This document shows, piece by piece, positions 43,910 to 52,869 of a DNA stretch of 64,000 nucleotides. The notes beneath the pieces were generated by a model. That model was not told the origin of the DNA and did no database searches. It was given only the letters and a program-made list of their open reading frames with translations. Made by a program: the position numbers and the translations under genes. The DNA comes from DATBRV01 sp036560145. GTDB taxonomy: Bacteria; Myxococcota_A; UBA9160; SMWR01. Each line of letters starts with the position of its first letter. The stretch's first letter is position 1. The stretch covers positions 1 to 64,000 of the forward strand of contig DATBRV010000049.1 in NCBI GenBank assembly GCA_036560145.1. The letters run 5' to 3'.

Positions 43910-45175
43910 GTGTACTGGTACGCCTGCGTGCCGTCGGTAGCGGAAAAGCAGTCGGTCGTGGGGAGGCTCGCCCGGCGCGCCGGACTGGTCCTGCTCTGGA
44001 CGGTCTACTGCGCGCTGATCCTCGAGGCCGGTGCTCGCGCGCTGCTCGCCTTCAAGGCGGGGCCGTCTGGCCTTGTTTATGGCACGCCGCTGGCCAAGGA
44101 CGAGGTGAAGCGTTCCAAGCGCTGGGACGAGATGGTCGCGATCAAGGACAAGGACACGGCCGAGCTGGAGAGCGAGATCGGCTCGTACTCGAAGTACCAC
44201 CCGGGCCAGTACCAGTCGATCAACGTCGAGGCCCCGGACAAGCCCGCCACCCTGCTCACCCCGGCCGGCATGGCGTGGTACCCCGTCACCGCCAACAACC
44301 ACGGCTTTCGCGGCCCGGACTTCTCGGACGCCAAGGCGCCGGGGGTCGCCCGGGTGGTGACGCTCGGCGCCTCCTCCACCTACGGCTACCGCAATCGGGA
44401 CAACGAGACGTATCCGTTCTATCTCCAGGAGTATCTCAACCGCGCCCTCGCGGATCGGAAATGCGGGGAGGTCGCGTCATTCGAGGTGCTGAACTTCGGG
44501 ATTCCGCACCTCGAGTCCTCGAGCATTCACGCCCTTTTCGCCGCCGAGGCCCTCGATCTCGATCCCGACGTGGTGACCTTCTACGAAGGAGCCAACGAGA
44601 CCCGCCGGATCCAGCGCAGCCTGCACCAGCGCTGGTTCATCGAGCTGACCCGCTACTCGGTGGTCGCCCTCTTCCTCAGCGTCTATTGGGAGCAGAACCT
44701 CGAGTCCTTCACGGAGGCCGATCTGCACCAGCACATCGAGGGCAAGAGCGAGTTCTTCCTGAAGCACGTCTCCGCGATCGCGGACCAGTGCAAGCAGCGC
44801 GACATCGTCTTCATCGTCGCCTCGCAGCTGGCGAAGTCGCTGCTGGTCCCGCGCAAGGAGATGGGCGATTACACGCACGCGCAGGAGGTCGCGCTGGTCG
44901 AGCAGAAGCTCGCGAGCGGCCAGCGGCTCGTGATGAGCGAGCTGCTCTTCCTGATCCACGCGGACATCATGCAGAACCTGGGGACCTGGGTGCGCGCCAA
45001 CGGCGTGCCCTACGTGGACCTGGCCGGCAGCTTCGACGAGCGCCACCTGCGGGGCGAGCTGCTGACCTGGGTGCACCTCACCGCCAAGGGCAACCAGGTG
45101 ATCGCGCAGGAGCTGGGCGACGCGATCCTGGAGCGCTTCTGCACGACGCAGCAGGCGAAGGCTTCCGGCGGATAA
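43910..45175 (+). CDS. membrane-anchored SGNH/GDSL-like hydrolase-fold protein
   Basis: A 421-residue protein with one N-terminal membrane helix (about 24-48). The SGNH block I region is L-G-A-S-S-T-Y-G-Y (about 151), block III-like G-A-N-E-T near 228, and a C-terminal W-V-H-L-T-A-K-G-N (about 387) supplies the His. The residue three before this His is Thr, whereas an active SGNH enzyme has Asp, so the triad may be incomplete. Similar proteins act near cell-surface polysaccharides, for example in acetyl transfer or removal. The GTG at 43910 is used; an in-frame GTG at 43931 is an alternative. Confidence 0.72.
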   Translation: MYWYACVPSVAEKQSVVGRLARRAGLVLLWTVYCALILEAGARALLAFKAGPSGLVYGTPLAKDEVKRSKRWDEMVAIKDKDTAELESEIGSYSKYHPGQYQSINVEAPDKPATLLTPAGMAWYPVTANNHGFRGPDFSDAKAPGVARVVTLGASSTYGYRNRDNETYPFYLQEYLNRALADRKCGEVASFEVLNFGIPHLESSSIHALFAAEALDLDPDVVTFYEGANETRRIQRSLHQRWFIELTRYSVVALFLSVYWEQNLESFTEADLHQHIEGKSEFFLKHVSAIADQCKQRDIVFIVASQLAKSLLVPRKEMGDYTHAQEVALVEQKLASGQRLVMSELLFLIHADIMQNLGTWVRANGVPYVDLAGSFDERHLRGELLTWVHLTAKGNQVIAQELGDAILERFCTTQQAKASGG

Positions 45176-45240
45176 CCGTTGGCAACACCGCCGGTTGACG
45201 GCGGATGGCGACGGGTGATAAGAGGGCGCGCGGAGGATCC

Positions 45241-47253
45241 ATGTCCCGGGCGCACACCCCCGCAAGCCTGCTTGCACTCTGCCTCGTCCTGCTGATCGTC
45301 GCGTGCACTCCCCAGACCGGCCACCTGAGACTCGCCAGGCCGCACGTCTACGACTCGAAGACCACCCGCGATCAGCTGGCGGAGAGCGGCAAGACCGTGT
45401 CCGACAAGATCCGCGCGGACGCGGACTTGAGCAAGCGACAAGAGGCTTTCTCCGCCGCGGAGACGACGGCGCTCGCCGCCCGCGTCGCCGGCCAGGGCGC
45501 AGCGCCCGGCGCGGTGCCAGGAACCCCGGGAGTTCCCACCCCCGGCACGGCCGGGGAGATGGCCAAGCCGCCGCCGGTGGTGTCCGCAGAGATCGCGAAG
45601 GATTTCGGAAGGACGGTCGAGGAGCAGGTGAGCGACCTCCTGCACAAGGAGGGGCAGGCCGTCGAGGTGCAGCTTCTCTACTCCGGAAAGGGAGACCCGG
45701 ACCTCGGCCCCAAAGCGCGCGTGTATCTCGTGCGCTTCGACATCGGCATCCTGCCGACGCGCCAGAAGCGCTTCAGCTACCCGTGGTGGGTGTTGCAGAG
45801 CGGCTTCGGGAGCACCTACCGCTTCACCGAGGGCTGGTTTGCACGCGTGAGCATGCAGATCCAGTCGCCCCTGTGCAGCGCGGGGGGCCCCGTCTACGTC
45901 TACGAGATCGATCCGCGTCAGGGAGTCTTGACGGCGCTCGACGCCGTCACCAACGTGAACCAGCTCCAGCTCGCCGCCGCCTATATGCAGCCGGGAGCAG
46001 CCGGTCAGCTCGACTACCTGAACCGCCTCGAAGAGCAATTCGCACAGCAGCGCCGCTACCCGCTCCAGCTGGGCTTCATCGACGGCCCCTGCCGCTTCAG
46101 CTGGATCTTCGGCCCGCGCCGTATCGTCCAGAAGCGCGGCTGGGTCCGCTTCATTCCGTTCGTCAGCGACTACGAGGTTCAGAGTCGCCTCGAGCCGGGG
46201 ACGCGGACGGGACACGTGATCCTGGTCGCGCCGAATGTCGAGACGCTGAAGACGGCCGCCCCGGTGGTCGCCTGCCCGACGGGCTCGAAACGAGAACTCG
46301 ATGGAACCTGTGTCGAAGGTCCGAAGAAGGGGCAGGAATCGGCGCCTGAATACAAAATCAGCGGCAACCTCATAGCGCAAGTCGAGCCGGAACGTTCGCG
46401 CGCTTGTGGATCCAATGAGAAGCCGGAAGATTACGCTCGCTTGTGTCTGAACGCGACCGCCGCCTACCTCGAGCTCGACCGCCCCAACACCTACGTACCC
46501 ATCTCGATCAGCAGTCCAGACGGTGCTGGAGCCGGCAGAGTCGTGCCGTTGGCACTCGATCTTCCGCTCTCCATGCCGGCGGAGGAGCAGCCAGTAGCCG
46601 CGACGTTCACGATTGTCAGCCAGTTGGTCGCCGAGAACGCGTTCGAAGCCACCCTCACGATTCCGGGCAAGCCGCCCTGTAACCCTTGTTTCACGGTAAC
46701 GCCGGCACCAGACATCTCCATCGTCGACACGAACCGCAAGCAGCCACTCGAGATCCTCGACATCGTTTCGGTGACGCCGACGGAGGTCAAGGTCAAGGTG
46801 CTCGCGCCTCGGGAGCCCACCAAGCCCGCCGCCAAGGTGGAGCTCTCCGCGGCCATCGAATCGGACGGCCATCGCTGGAAGGCGACGGGGACGACGCCCT
46901 ACTCGGGTCCGCCGTGGCGCCCCGACGACGTCGTGCTCGAATGCCCGAGCAAGAGCGGCGCCAGCGGATCGCTCATCGGGCTCCAGTTGACCGGGTTCAA
47001 GGCCGACGCGATCGAGTACATCCAGTTCGGCAACTTCGCCCTCAAGCCGGGAGCCGAGGCGGCCGGCTGGGCGGTCGCAGACCAGGGCCGGACGGTTCGC
47101 TTCACGATCCCGCGACAGCTCAAGAAGAACGCCGAGATCGAGCCGCCGCCCGAGGGCGCGGTCGTCGACGTCTCCGTTCACCTGAAGGACAAGACCGCGC
47201 GCCACGCTCGCGGAGGGTTCACCTACAAGAACGGGGCGCGTTGCTTGAGTTGA
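45241..47253 (+). CDS. large lipoprotein of unknown function
   Basis: A 670-residue lipoprotein. ATG 45241 has an ideal GGAGG ahead and opens a leader with lipobox L-L-I-V-A-C (Cys about 22); a longer in-frame start at 45205 would add 12 residues. A Gly/Pro/Ala-rich linker (about 88-115) is followed by a beta-rich region with several Cys and a C-terminal half that looks like two or three Ig-like sheets. Around 46.3-46.8 kb codon use is less GC-biased than in neighbouring genes, hinting at a different origin or weaker selection. No family recognised. Confidence 0.68.
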   Translation: MSRAHTPASLLALCLVLLIVACTPQTGHLRLARPHVYDSKTTRDQLAESGKTVSDKIRADADLSKRQEAFSAAETTALAARVAGQGAAPGAVPGTPGVPTPGTAGEMAKPPPVVSAEIAKDFGRTVEEQVSDLLHKEGQAVEVQLLYSGKGDPDLGPKARVYLVRFDIGILPTRQKRFSYPWWVLQSGFGSTYRFTEGWFARVSMQIQSPLCSAGGPVYVYEIDPRQGVLTALDAVTNVNQLQLAAAYMQPGAAGQLDYLNRLEEQFAQQRRYPLQLGFIDGPCRFSWIFGPRRIVQKRGWVRFIPFVSDYEVQSRLEPGTRTGHVILVAPNVETLKTAAPVVACPTGSKRELDGTCVEGPKKGQESAPEYKISGNLIAQVEPERSRACGSNEKPEDYARLCLNATAAYLELDRPNTYVPISISSPDGAGAGRVVPLALDLPLSMPAEEQPVAATFTIVSQLVAENAFEATLTIPGKPPCNPCFTVTPAPDISIVDTNRKQPLEILDIVSVTPTEVKVKVLAPREPTKPAAKVELSAAIESDGHRWKATGTTPYSGPPWRPDDVVLECPSKSGASGSLIGLQLTGFKADAIEYIQFGNFALKPGAEAAGWAVADQGRTVRFTIPRQLKKNAEIEPPPEGAVVDVSVHLKDKTARHARGGFTYKNGARCLS

Positions 47254-47266
47254 TGGCCCTCGAGTA

Positions 47267-48457
47267 CTACCCCCGCGGCAGGTCCTCGAACGCCACGTCC
47301 CGGTCCTTGCGCGGCTCCCGCGGGAGCCCCAGCACGCGCTCGGCGGCCACGTTCTTCTGCACCTCGTCGGTGCCGCCCGCGATGTGGAGGGCCGGGGCGC
47401 CGAGGAACTGGTTCTGCCAGGCGCCCTGGCGCGCGAGCGCCTCCGGGCCGATCAGGCGCAGGCCCAGCTCCGAGGCTTTGGTGAGAATGCGCGCCAGCGC
47501 GAGCTTCATCACCGAGCTCTCGGCCGCCGCGAACTTCCCCTGCCCGAGCTCGGTGATCACGCGGGCGTTCATCAGCTCGAGCGTACGCACCCAGGTGTAG
47601 AGTCGCGCGAGCTCGTCGCGCGTGACCGGATCCAGGCGCTCGCGGTTCGCCTGGGCGTGGCGGACCAGGCCGTCGAAATCCAGCCAGCGCTCGATGCCGC
47701 CGATCGCCATGCGCTCGTTCATCAGGGTCGTCATGGCGACGCCCCAGCCTCCCCCCACCGGGCCGAGCCGCTGCGCGTCGGGAATCCGCACGCCGTCGAG
47801 GAAGACCTCGTTGAAGTGGAGGCCCCCCGTCATCTGGCGGAGCGGGCGCACGCTGACGCCGGGCGCGTGCATGTCGGCGAGAAAATAGGTGATGCCCGCG
47901 TGCTTGGGGACCTTCGGATCGCTGCGCGCGAGCAGGATGCCGAAATCGGCATGGTGCCCACCGGAGCACCAGGTCTTCTGCCCGGTCACGATCCAGTCGT
48001 CGCCGCCCTGCACCGCGCGGGTGGCGAGCGACGCGAGATCCGAACCGGCGCCCGGCTCGCTGAAGAGCTGACACCAGATCTCGTCACCGCGCAGCATGCC
48101 GGGCAGGTAGCGCGCCGTCTGCTCGGGCGTGCCGTGCGCGATGATCGTCGGACCCGCCATCCCGATGCCGACCACGAAGAGCGACTCGCCCATGCCGGTG
48201 CGGGCCAGCTCCTGGTTCCAGATGATCTGCTGGATCGGGCCGAGCCCGCGTCCGCCGAACGCCTCCGGCCATGTGATGGCCGCCCAGCCGTTCGCGTGCA
48301 GGGTCTGCTGCCAGGAGCGCCAGAGACCCAGCGTCGCCTGCGCGTCGGCGTCCGCCAGGTCGAAGTAGTCCGGCATCTTGGCGGGCGGATGCGCCTCGAG
48401 GAAGGCGCGCGCCTGCGCGCGGAAGGCGGCTTCGGCCGGGGAGTCGCGAAAGTCCAT
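47267..48457 (-). CDS. acyl-CoA dehydrogenase
   Basis: A 396-residue flavoprotein dehydrogenase. F-S-E-P-G-A-G-S-D-L-A-S (about residues 131-142) and W-I-V-T-G-Q-K-T-W (about 154) are FAD/substrate signatures, and G-G-T-D-E-V-Q-K-N near 368 is the C-terminal family motif. It resembles the larger-subunit FadE type with an intact C-terminus. It lies 24 bases downstream of a ferredoxin gene and is probably co-transcribed with it. The leader region of that operon contains an operator-like site (48706-48719). Confidence 0.9.
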   Translation of the reverse strand: MDFRDSPAEAAFRAQARAFLEAHPPAKMPDYFDLADADAQATLGLWRSWQQTLHANGWAAITWPEAFGGRGLGPIQQIIWNQELARTGMGESLFVVGIGMAGPTIIAHGTPEQTARYLPGMLRGDEIWCQLFSEPGAGSDLASLATRAVQGGDDWIVTGQKTWCSGGHHADFGILLARSDPKVPKHAGITYFLADMHAPGVSVRPLRQMTGGLHFNEVFLDGVRIPDAQRLGPVGGGWGVAMTTLMNERMAIGGIERWLDFDGLVRHAQANRERLDPVTRDELARLYTWVRTLELMNARVITELGQGKFAAAESSVMKLALARILTKASELGLRLIGPEALARQGAWQNQFLGAPALHIAGGTDEVQKNVAAERVLGLPREPRKDRDVAFEDLPRG

Positions 48458-48481
48458 GCCAGGGCCCGCGGCGCGGGCGCC

Positions 48482-48676
48482 TCAGTCCTCGACGATCGAG
48501 ATCGCCTGGCGCGGGCAGAGCCGCACGGCCTCCTCGACCTTCTTGCGCAGCGACGCGGGAGGACGCTCGATCAGCACGGTCAGGGTGTCGTCCTCCTCGA
48601 CACGGAAGACCTCGGGGCAGGTCTCCATGCAGACGGCGTTCGCTTCGCACAGGTCGTAGTCGATCACGATCTTCAT
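48482..48676 (-). CDS. small ferredoxin (3Fe-4S / P450-type)
   Basis: A 64-residue ferredoxin. Cluster ligands are Cys10 and Cys16 (C-E-A-N-A-V-C) and Cys54 in L-C-P-R-Q-A. The position three after Cys10, where a fourth ligand would be, is Asn, the pattern of 3Fe-4S ferredoxins that serve cytochrome P450s. An extra Cys follows in T-C-P-E-V-F. The ATG at 48676 is preceded by GAGAGGGCGAG. No P450 gene is inside the window, so its partner is elsewhere or is an acyl-CoA or Rieske-type oxygenase (inference). Confidence 0.87.
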   Translation of the reverse strand: MKIVIDYDLCEANAVCMETCPEVFRVEEDDTLTVLIERPPASLRKKVEEAVRLCPRQAISIVED

Positions 48677-48705
48677 CTCGCCCTCTCTTCGCACCGGGCC
48701 CGCAT

Positions 48706-48719
48706 GAGAACACGATCCG
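48706..48719. promoter_or_regulatory. degenerate KstR-like operator, ferredoxin-proximal
   Basis: GAGAACACGATCCG matches 11 of 14 bases with the strong site at 48780-48793 and lies 30 bases upstream of the ferredoxin ATG. It is weaker than the other sites because one half of the palindrome is broken. A secondary site near the leftward promoter would fit control of both divergent operons. Confidence 0.4.
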
Positions 48720-48779
48720 CCCCGCCCGGCAAGCCGGGCGCGGTGGACAAGCTACCGCGACGGGTTTACCTTGCCGCAC

Positions 48780-48793
48780 TAGAACACGTTCCA
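48780..48793. promoter_or_regulatory. KstR-like 14-bp palindromic operator, site 2
   Basis: TAGAACACGTTCCA lies between the divergent ferredoxin and acyl-CoA dehydrogenase genes, 57 bases before the rightward ATG (48850). It differs by one base from TAGAACACGTTTCA (site 1, read on the other strand) and by two from TGGAACACGTTTCA (site 3). The core AACACGTT is identical in all three. Confidence 0.72.
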
Positions 48794-48849
48794 CCAGGCC
48801 CCCCGATCCCTTCGCCGTCCGCCCGGCCGGCGCTCCGCGAGGACCCCGC

Positions 48850-50025
48850 ATGCATCTCGACCTCTCGCCCGAGCAGAAGGCCTTCCGCGACCAGCTGCGC
48901 GGTTACCTCGCACGCCTGGTGACGCCCGAGCTGATGGACGAGATGCGCGGCAGCGAAGGCGGCAGCCCCGGCTTCCGGCGCGCGTTGCGCCAGATGGGCG
49001 CGGACGGCCTGCTCGGCATCGGCTGGCCCAAGGAGTATGGCGGCCAGGCGCGCGGACCCATCGAGCAGTACATCTTCTCCGACGAGGTGCAGCGCTCGGG
49101 CTTCCCCCTGCCCTTCCTCACGCTCGGCACCGTCGGCCCCACCCTGATGCGGCATGGCAACGAGGAGCAGCGGCGCGAGTTCCTGCCCAAAATTTTGCGC
49201 GGCGAGATGCTCTTCGCGATCGGCTACTCGGAAGCCGGCGCCGGCACCGACCTCGCCGGTCTCAAGACCAAGGCCGAACGCGACGGCGACGGCTGGGTGA
49301 TCAACGGCGCGAAGATGTGGACCAGCCTGGCGGACCACGCCGACTACATCTGGCTGGCGGCCCGCACGGATCCGAAGGCGAAGAAGCACCGCGGCATCTC
49401 GGTCTTCCTGGTGCCGACCTCCTCGCCGGGCTTCAAGATCACCAGGATCACCACCCTGGGCGGGATCCGCACCAACGCCACCTACTACGAGAACGTGCGC
49501 GTCCCCTCCTCGAACCTGATCGGCGGCGAGAACAACGGCTGGTCGCTGATCACGGGGCAGCTCAACCACGAGCGCGTGTCGCTGATGAACGTCGGCCCGC
49601 TGAGCCGGATCCTCGACGAGGCGCGCCGCTGGGCGCAGGAGACCAAGGTCGAGGGCGGCCGCCGCGTGATCGACGAGCCCTGGGTGCAGGCGAACTTCGC
49701 GCGCATCCATGCGAAGCTCGAAGTGCTGCGCCTGATGAACTGGAAGCAGGCCTGGGCCCTCCAGCACAGCCAGCTCCACCCGGCCGACGCCTCGGCCGTC
49801 AAAGTATTTGGCAGCGAGTTCTACGTCGAGGCCTACCGCGCCTTGCTCGAGATCTTCGGCGCGCAGGGCCTCTTGCGGGCGGATTCGCCCGGCGCCGTGC
49901 TGAAGGGCCGCGTCGAGATGATGTACCGCAACACCCTGATCCTCACCTTCGGCGGCGGTACCAACGAGGTGCAGCGCGACATCATCGCGATGACGGCGCT
50001 CGGGCTGCCGCACTACAAGAGCTGA
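48850..50025 (+). CDS. acyl-CoA dehydrogenase, alpha-type subunit
   Basis: A 391-residue dehydrogenase. It has Y-S-E-A-G-A-G-T-D-L-A-G (about 125-136), W-V-I-N-G-A-K-M-W-T near 148, and the C-terminal G-G-G-T-N-E-V-Q-R-D (about 368) of a FAD-binding subunit. The next gene encodes a second, more divergent dehydrogenase 13 bases away. Such pairs in steroid-degrading actinobacteria (FadE26/27, FadE28/29) form alpha2-beta2 enzymes that oxidise CoA thioesters of bulky side chains. The same arrangement here is likely (inference). Operator site 2 lies upstream. Confidence 0.9.
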   Translation: MHLDLSPEQKAFRDQLRGYLARLVTPELMDEMRGSEGGSPGFRRALRQMGADGLLGIGWPKEYGGQARGPIEQYIFSDEVQRSGFPLPFLTLGTVGPTLMRHGNEEQRREFLPKILRGEMLFAIGYSEAGAGTDLAGLKTKAERDGDGWVINGAKMWTSLADHADYIWLAARTDPKAKKHRGISVFLVPTSSPGFKITRITTLGGIRTNATYYENVRVPSSNLIGGENNGWSLITGQLNHERVSLMNVGPLSRILDEARRWAQETKVEGGRRVIDEPWVQANFARIHAKLEVLRLMNWKQAWALQHSQLHPADASAVKVFGSEFYVEAYRALLEIFGAQGLLRADSPGAVLKGRVEMMYRNTLILTFGGGTNEVQRDIIAMTALGLPHYKS

Positions 50026-50038
50026 GGCCTCGAACGAA

Positions 50039-51175
50039 ATGGATTTCTCCCTCTCCGAAGAACAGCAGGAAGTCCGGGACCTCGCCCGCAAGATCCTGGA
50101 GGATCGCTGCACCCACGACCGCCTGAAGCTGGTGGAAGCCAGCGAGACGGGCGTCGACCTCGAGCTGTGGAGCGAGCTCGCGCGCGCGAACCTGCTCGGC
50201 GTGGGCCTGCCCGAGGCCTTCGGCGGCAGCGAGCTGGGCTTCTTCACCACCTGCCTGCTGCTCGAGGAGCTCGGCCGGACGGTGGCGCAGGTGCCGGCGC
50301 TGGCCACCCTGGTGATGGGGGCGCTTCCGATCGCGCGCTTCGGCAGCCCGGCGCAACAGCGCCGCTGGCTCCCGGGCGTCGCGAGCGGCGAGGTGATCCT
50401 GAGCGCGGCGCTGCTGGAAGCCGGCAACGAAGAGCCGGCGCGGCCGACCACGGCGTTCCGCGCGGCCGGCGGCGGCTTCCTGCTGGACGGCGTCAAGATC
50501 TGCGTCCCGGCGGCGCATCTGGCCCAGCGCGTGCTGGTGCCGGCGCGCGGCGCGGATGGCAGCGTGGCGGCCTTCCTGGTCGACCCGGCCGCGGACGGCG
50601 TCCGGCTCGAGCCGCAGCACACGACCAACCACGAGCGCCACTCGCAGCTCACGCTCGCCTCCGTGCGCGTCGGGGCCGACGACGTCCTCGGCGAGCTCGC
50701 CAAGGGCGCCGAGATCGTGCAGTGGCTCGCCGAGCGCGCCACCGCCGCGCTCTGCGCGCTCCAGCTCGGCGTCTCCGACCGCGCGCTGCGCATGACCGCG
50801 ACCTACGCCGCCAATCGCGTGCAGTTCGACCGCCCGATCGGCAGCTTCCAGGCCGTGCACACGCGCGCCGCCGACGCCTTCATCGACGTGGAGGCCATGC
50901 GGCTCACCTGCTGGCTGGCGGCCTGGCGCCTCTCGCAGGAGCTGCCCGCCAGCGACGAGGTCGCGGTGGCCAAGTACTGGGCGGCCGAGGGCGGCCAGTT
51001 CGTCGGCTACGCCGCGCAGCACCTGCACGGCGGCATCGGCATCGACGTCGACTACCCGCTGCACCGCTACTACCGCTGGGCGAAGCAGCTCGAGCTCACG
51101 CTCGGCTCGGCGCCCGTCCAGCTGGCGCGGATCGGCGCGCGCATGGCGCGGGAGGCGGCGCCGCCGGCGACCTGA
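50039..51175 (+). CDS. acyl-CoA dehydrogenase, beta-type subunit
   Basis: A 378-residue member of the same fold. The C-terminal signature H-L-H-G-G-I-G-I-D-V-D-Y-P-L-H-R-Y-Y (about 323-340) replaces the G-G-T-x-E motif, which is the usual mark of the smaller partner in heteromeric FadE enzymes. The N-terminal F-S-L-S-E-E-Q-Q-E-V and V-Q-F-D-R-P-I-G-S-F-Q-A (about 261) are standard. It should pair with the upstream gene rather than act alone. Confidence 0.88.
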   Translation: MDFSLSEEQQEVRDLARKILEDRCTHDRLKLVEASETGVDLELWSELARANLLGVGLPEAFGGSELGFFTTCLLLEELGRTVAQVPALATLVMGALPIARFGSPAQQRRWLPGVASGEVILSAALLEAGNEEPARPTTAFRAAGGGFLLDGVKICVPAAHLAQRVLVPARGADGSVAAFLVDPAADGVRLEPQHTTNHERHSQLTLASVRVGADDVLGELAKGAEIVQWLAERATAALCALQLGVSDRALRMTATYAANRVQFDRPIGSFQAVHTRAADAFIDVEAMRLTCWLAAWRLSQELPASDEVAVAKYWAAEGGQFVGYAAQHLHGGIGIDVDYPLHRYYRWAKQLELTLGSAPVQLARIGARMAREAAPPAT

Positions 51176-51212
51176 GCTGGCGCGAGCCGCGGGCCTGCGG
51201 GAGGATCCGTCC

Positions 51213-52838
51213 ATGGAGTGGAACATCGCCGATCTGGTCGAGCGGATCGTCGACCTCGCCCCCGACCGGGAGGCGCTGGTCTGCGGCGATGCGCGCCGCA
51301 GCTATGCCCTGCTCGAGGAGCGCTCCAACCGGCTGGCGAACCACCTCGCCTCGGTCGGCATCGGGCCCGGCGACCACGTCGGCATCTACGCCTTCAACTG
51401 CGTCGAGTTCGTCGAGAGCATGCTCGGCGCCTACAAGCTGCGCGCCGTGCCGATCAACGTGAACTACCGCTACGTCGAGGACGAGCTCCGCTACCTGTTC
51501 GACAACGCGGACCTGAAGGCGCTCGTCCACCACCGCCGCTTCACGCCCCGGATCGCGGCCGTGAAGAACGAGATGCCGCTGCTGCGGCATCTGATCGCGA
51601 TCGACGACGACAGCGGGGAGGACTTCCGCTCCGCCGGCGCGGTCGCCTACCAGGACGCGCTCGCGAGCGCGTCGCCCGCGCGCTCCTTCGGTCCGCGCTC
51701 GCCGGACGATCTCTACATGCTCTACACCGGCGGCACCACGGGCATGCCCAAGGGTGTGATGTGGCGCCAGCACGACGTGATCTTCACGCTGGGCGGTGGA
51801 ATCGACCACGCCACCGGGATCCCGGCCCAGCGGCCCGAGGACATCTCGGCGAAGATGGGCGCCACGCCGACCGTCAGCATGGCGATCGCGCCGCTGATGC
51901 ACGGCGCCTCGCAGTGGGCGACGTTCGCAGCGCTCTTCACCGGGAACAAGGTGGTGCTCTACGGCGATCGCTCGTTCGATCCCGACGCCGTCTGGCGGAT
52001 CATCGAGAAGGAGCGGGTGCAGACGCTCGCGATCACCGGCGACGCGATGGGGCGCCCGCTGATCGAGGCGCTCGCCGGGGCGAGCGCGGGGCGCGACCTC
52101 ACCTCGCTCTTCGTGGTGGCGAGCACCGCGGCGGTCTTCTCGCCTTCGGTGAAGGAGCAGTTCAAGCAGCGCTTTCCGAATCTGATCGTCGTCGACTCGG
52201 TCGGCGCCTCGGAGACCGGCTTCCACGGCACCTCGATGTACCAGGCCGGTGAATCGCTGGCGGCCCGGACCGGCGTGGTGCGCGTGCGGCCGGGCCGCGA
52301 CACCATCGTGGTGGGCGAAGACGGCGAGCCGCTGAAGCCGGGCACGGGCGTGGTGGGCAAGCTCGCGCGCACCGGCAACGTGCCGCTCGGCTACTACAAG
52401 GATCCGAAGAAGACGGCCGAGACCTTCCTCGAGACGGGCGGGCGCCGCTACGCGGTCCCCGGCGACTTCGCGACGCTGGAGGCCGACGGCAGCATCACGC
52501 TGCTCGGCCGTGGGTCGGTCTGCATCAACTCCGGCGGCGAGAAGGTGTTCCCCGAGGAGGTGGAAGCCGCCCTCAAGGCGCACCCGGACGTGTTCGACGT
52601 GGTCGTGGTGGGCGTGCGCGATCCGCGCTGGGGCGAGCGCGTCGCGGCGGTGCTCCAGCCGCGGCCGGGCCGCACGCCCGGCCTCGATTCGCTAGCCGCG
52701 CACTGCCGCGACAAGATCGCCGGCTTCAAGGTTCCCCGCTCGCTGTACCTGGTGGAAAAGATCGAGCGCAGCCCGAGCGGGAAGCCCGACTATCCCTGGG
52801 CCAAGGCCCTGGCGGCCGAACGCGCCGCGAGGGAGTGA
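51213..52838 (+). CDS. acyl-CoA synthetase (AMP-forming, FadD-like)
   Basis: A 541-residue ANL ligase. The phosphate-binding loop is Y-T-G-G-T-T-G-M-P-K-G (about 170-180). G-A-S-E-T-G (about 331) stands for the Y-G-x-T-E motif. The hinge region is G-R-G-S-V-C-I-N-S-G-G-E-K-V-F-P-E-E (about 431-448), with final Lys in S-G-K-P-D-Y. The C-terminus matches the FadD17/FadD19 type that activates C24 or shorter sterol side-chain acids, but substrate assignment from motifs alone is not safe. It follows the dehydrogenase pair by 37 bases, and GGAGGA precedes the ATG. Confidence 0.9.
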   Translation: MEWNIADLVERIVDLAPDREALVCGDARRSYALLEERSNRLANHLASVGIGPGDHVGIYAFNCVEFVESMLGAYKLRAVPINVNYRYVEDELRYLFDNADLKALVHHRRFTPRIAAVKNEMPLLRHLIAIDDDSGEDFRSAGAVAYQDALASASPARSFGPRSPDDLYMLYTGGTTGMPKGVMWRQHDVIFTLGGGIDHATGIPAQRPEDISAKMGATPTVSMAIAPLMHGASQWATFAALFTGNKVVLYGDRSFDPDAVWRIIEKERVQTLAITGDAMGRPLIEALAGASAGRDLTSLFVVASTAAVFSPSVKEQFKQRFPNLIVVDSVGASETGFHGTSMYQAGESLAARTGVVRVRPGRDTIVVGEDGEPLKPGTGVVGKLARTGNVPLGYYKDPKKTAETFLETGGRRYAVPGDFATLEADGSITLLGRGSVCINSGGEKVFPEEVEAALKAHPDVFDVVVVGVRDPRWGERVAAVLQPRPGRTPGLDSLAAHCRDKIAGFKVPRSLYLVEKIERSPSGKPDYPWAKALAAERAARE

Positions 52839-52869
52839 TCCCCGCCCTCCAGCCCGCACCGGAGCCCCC

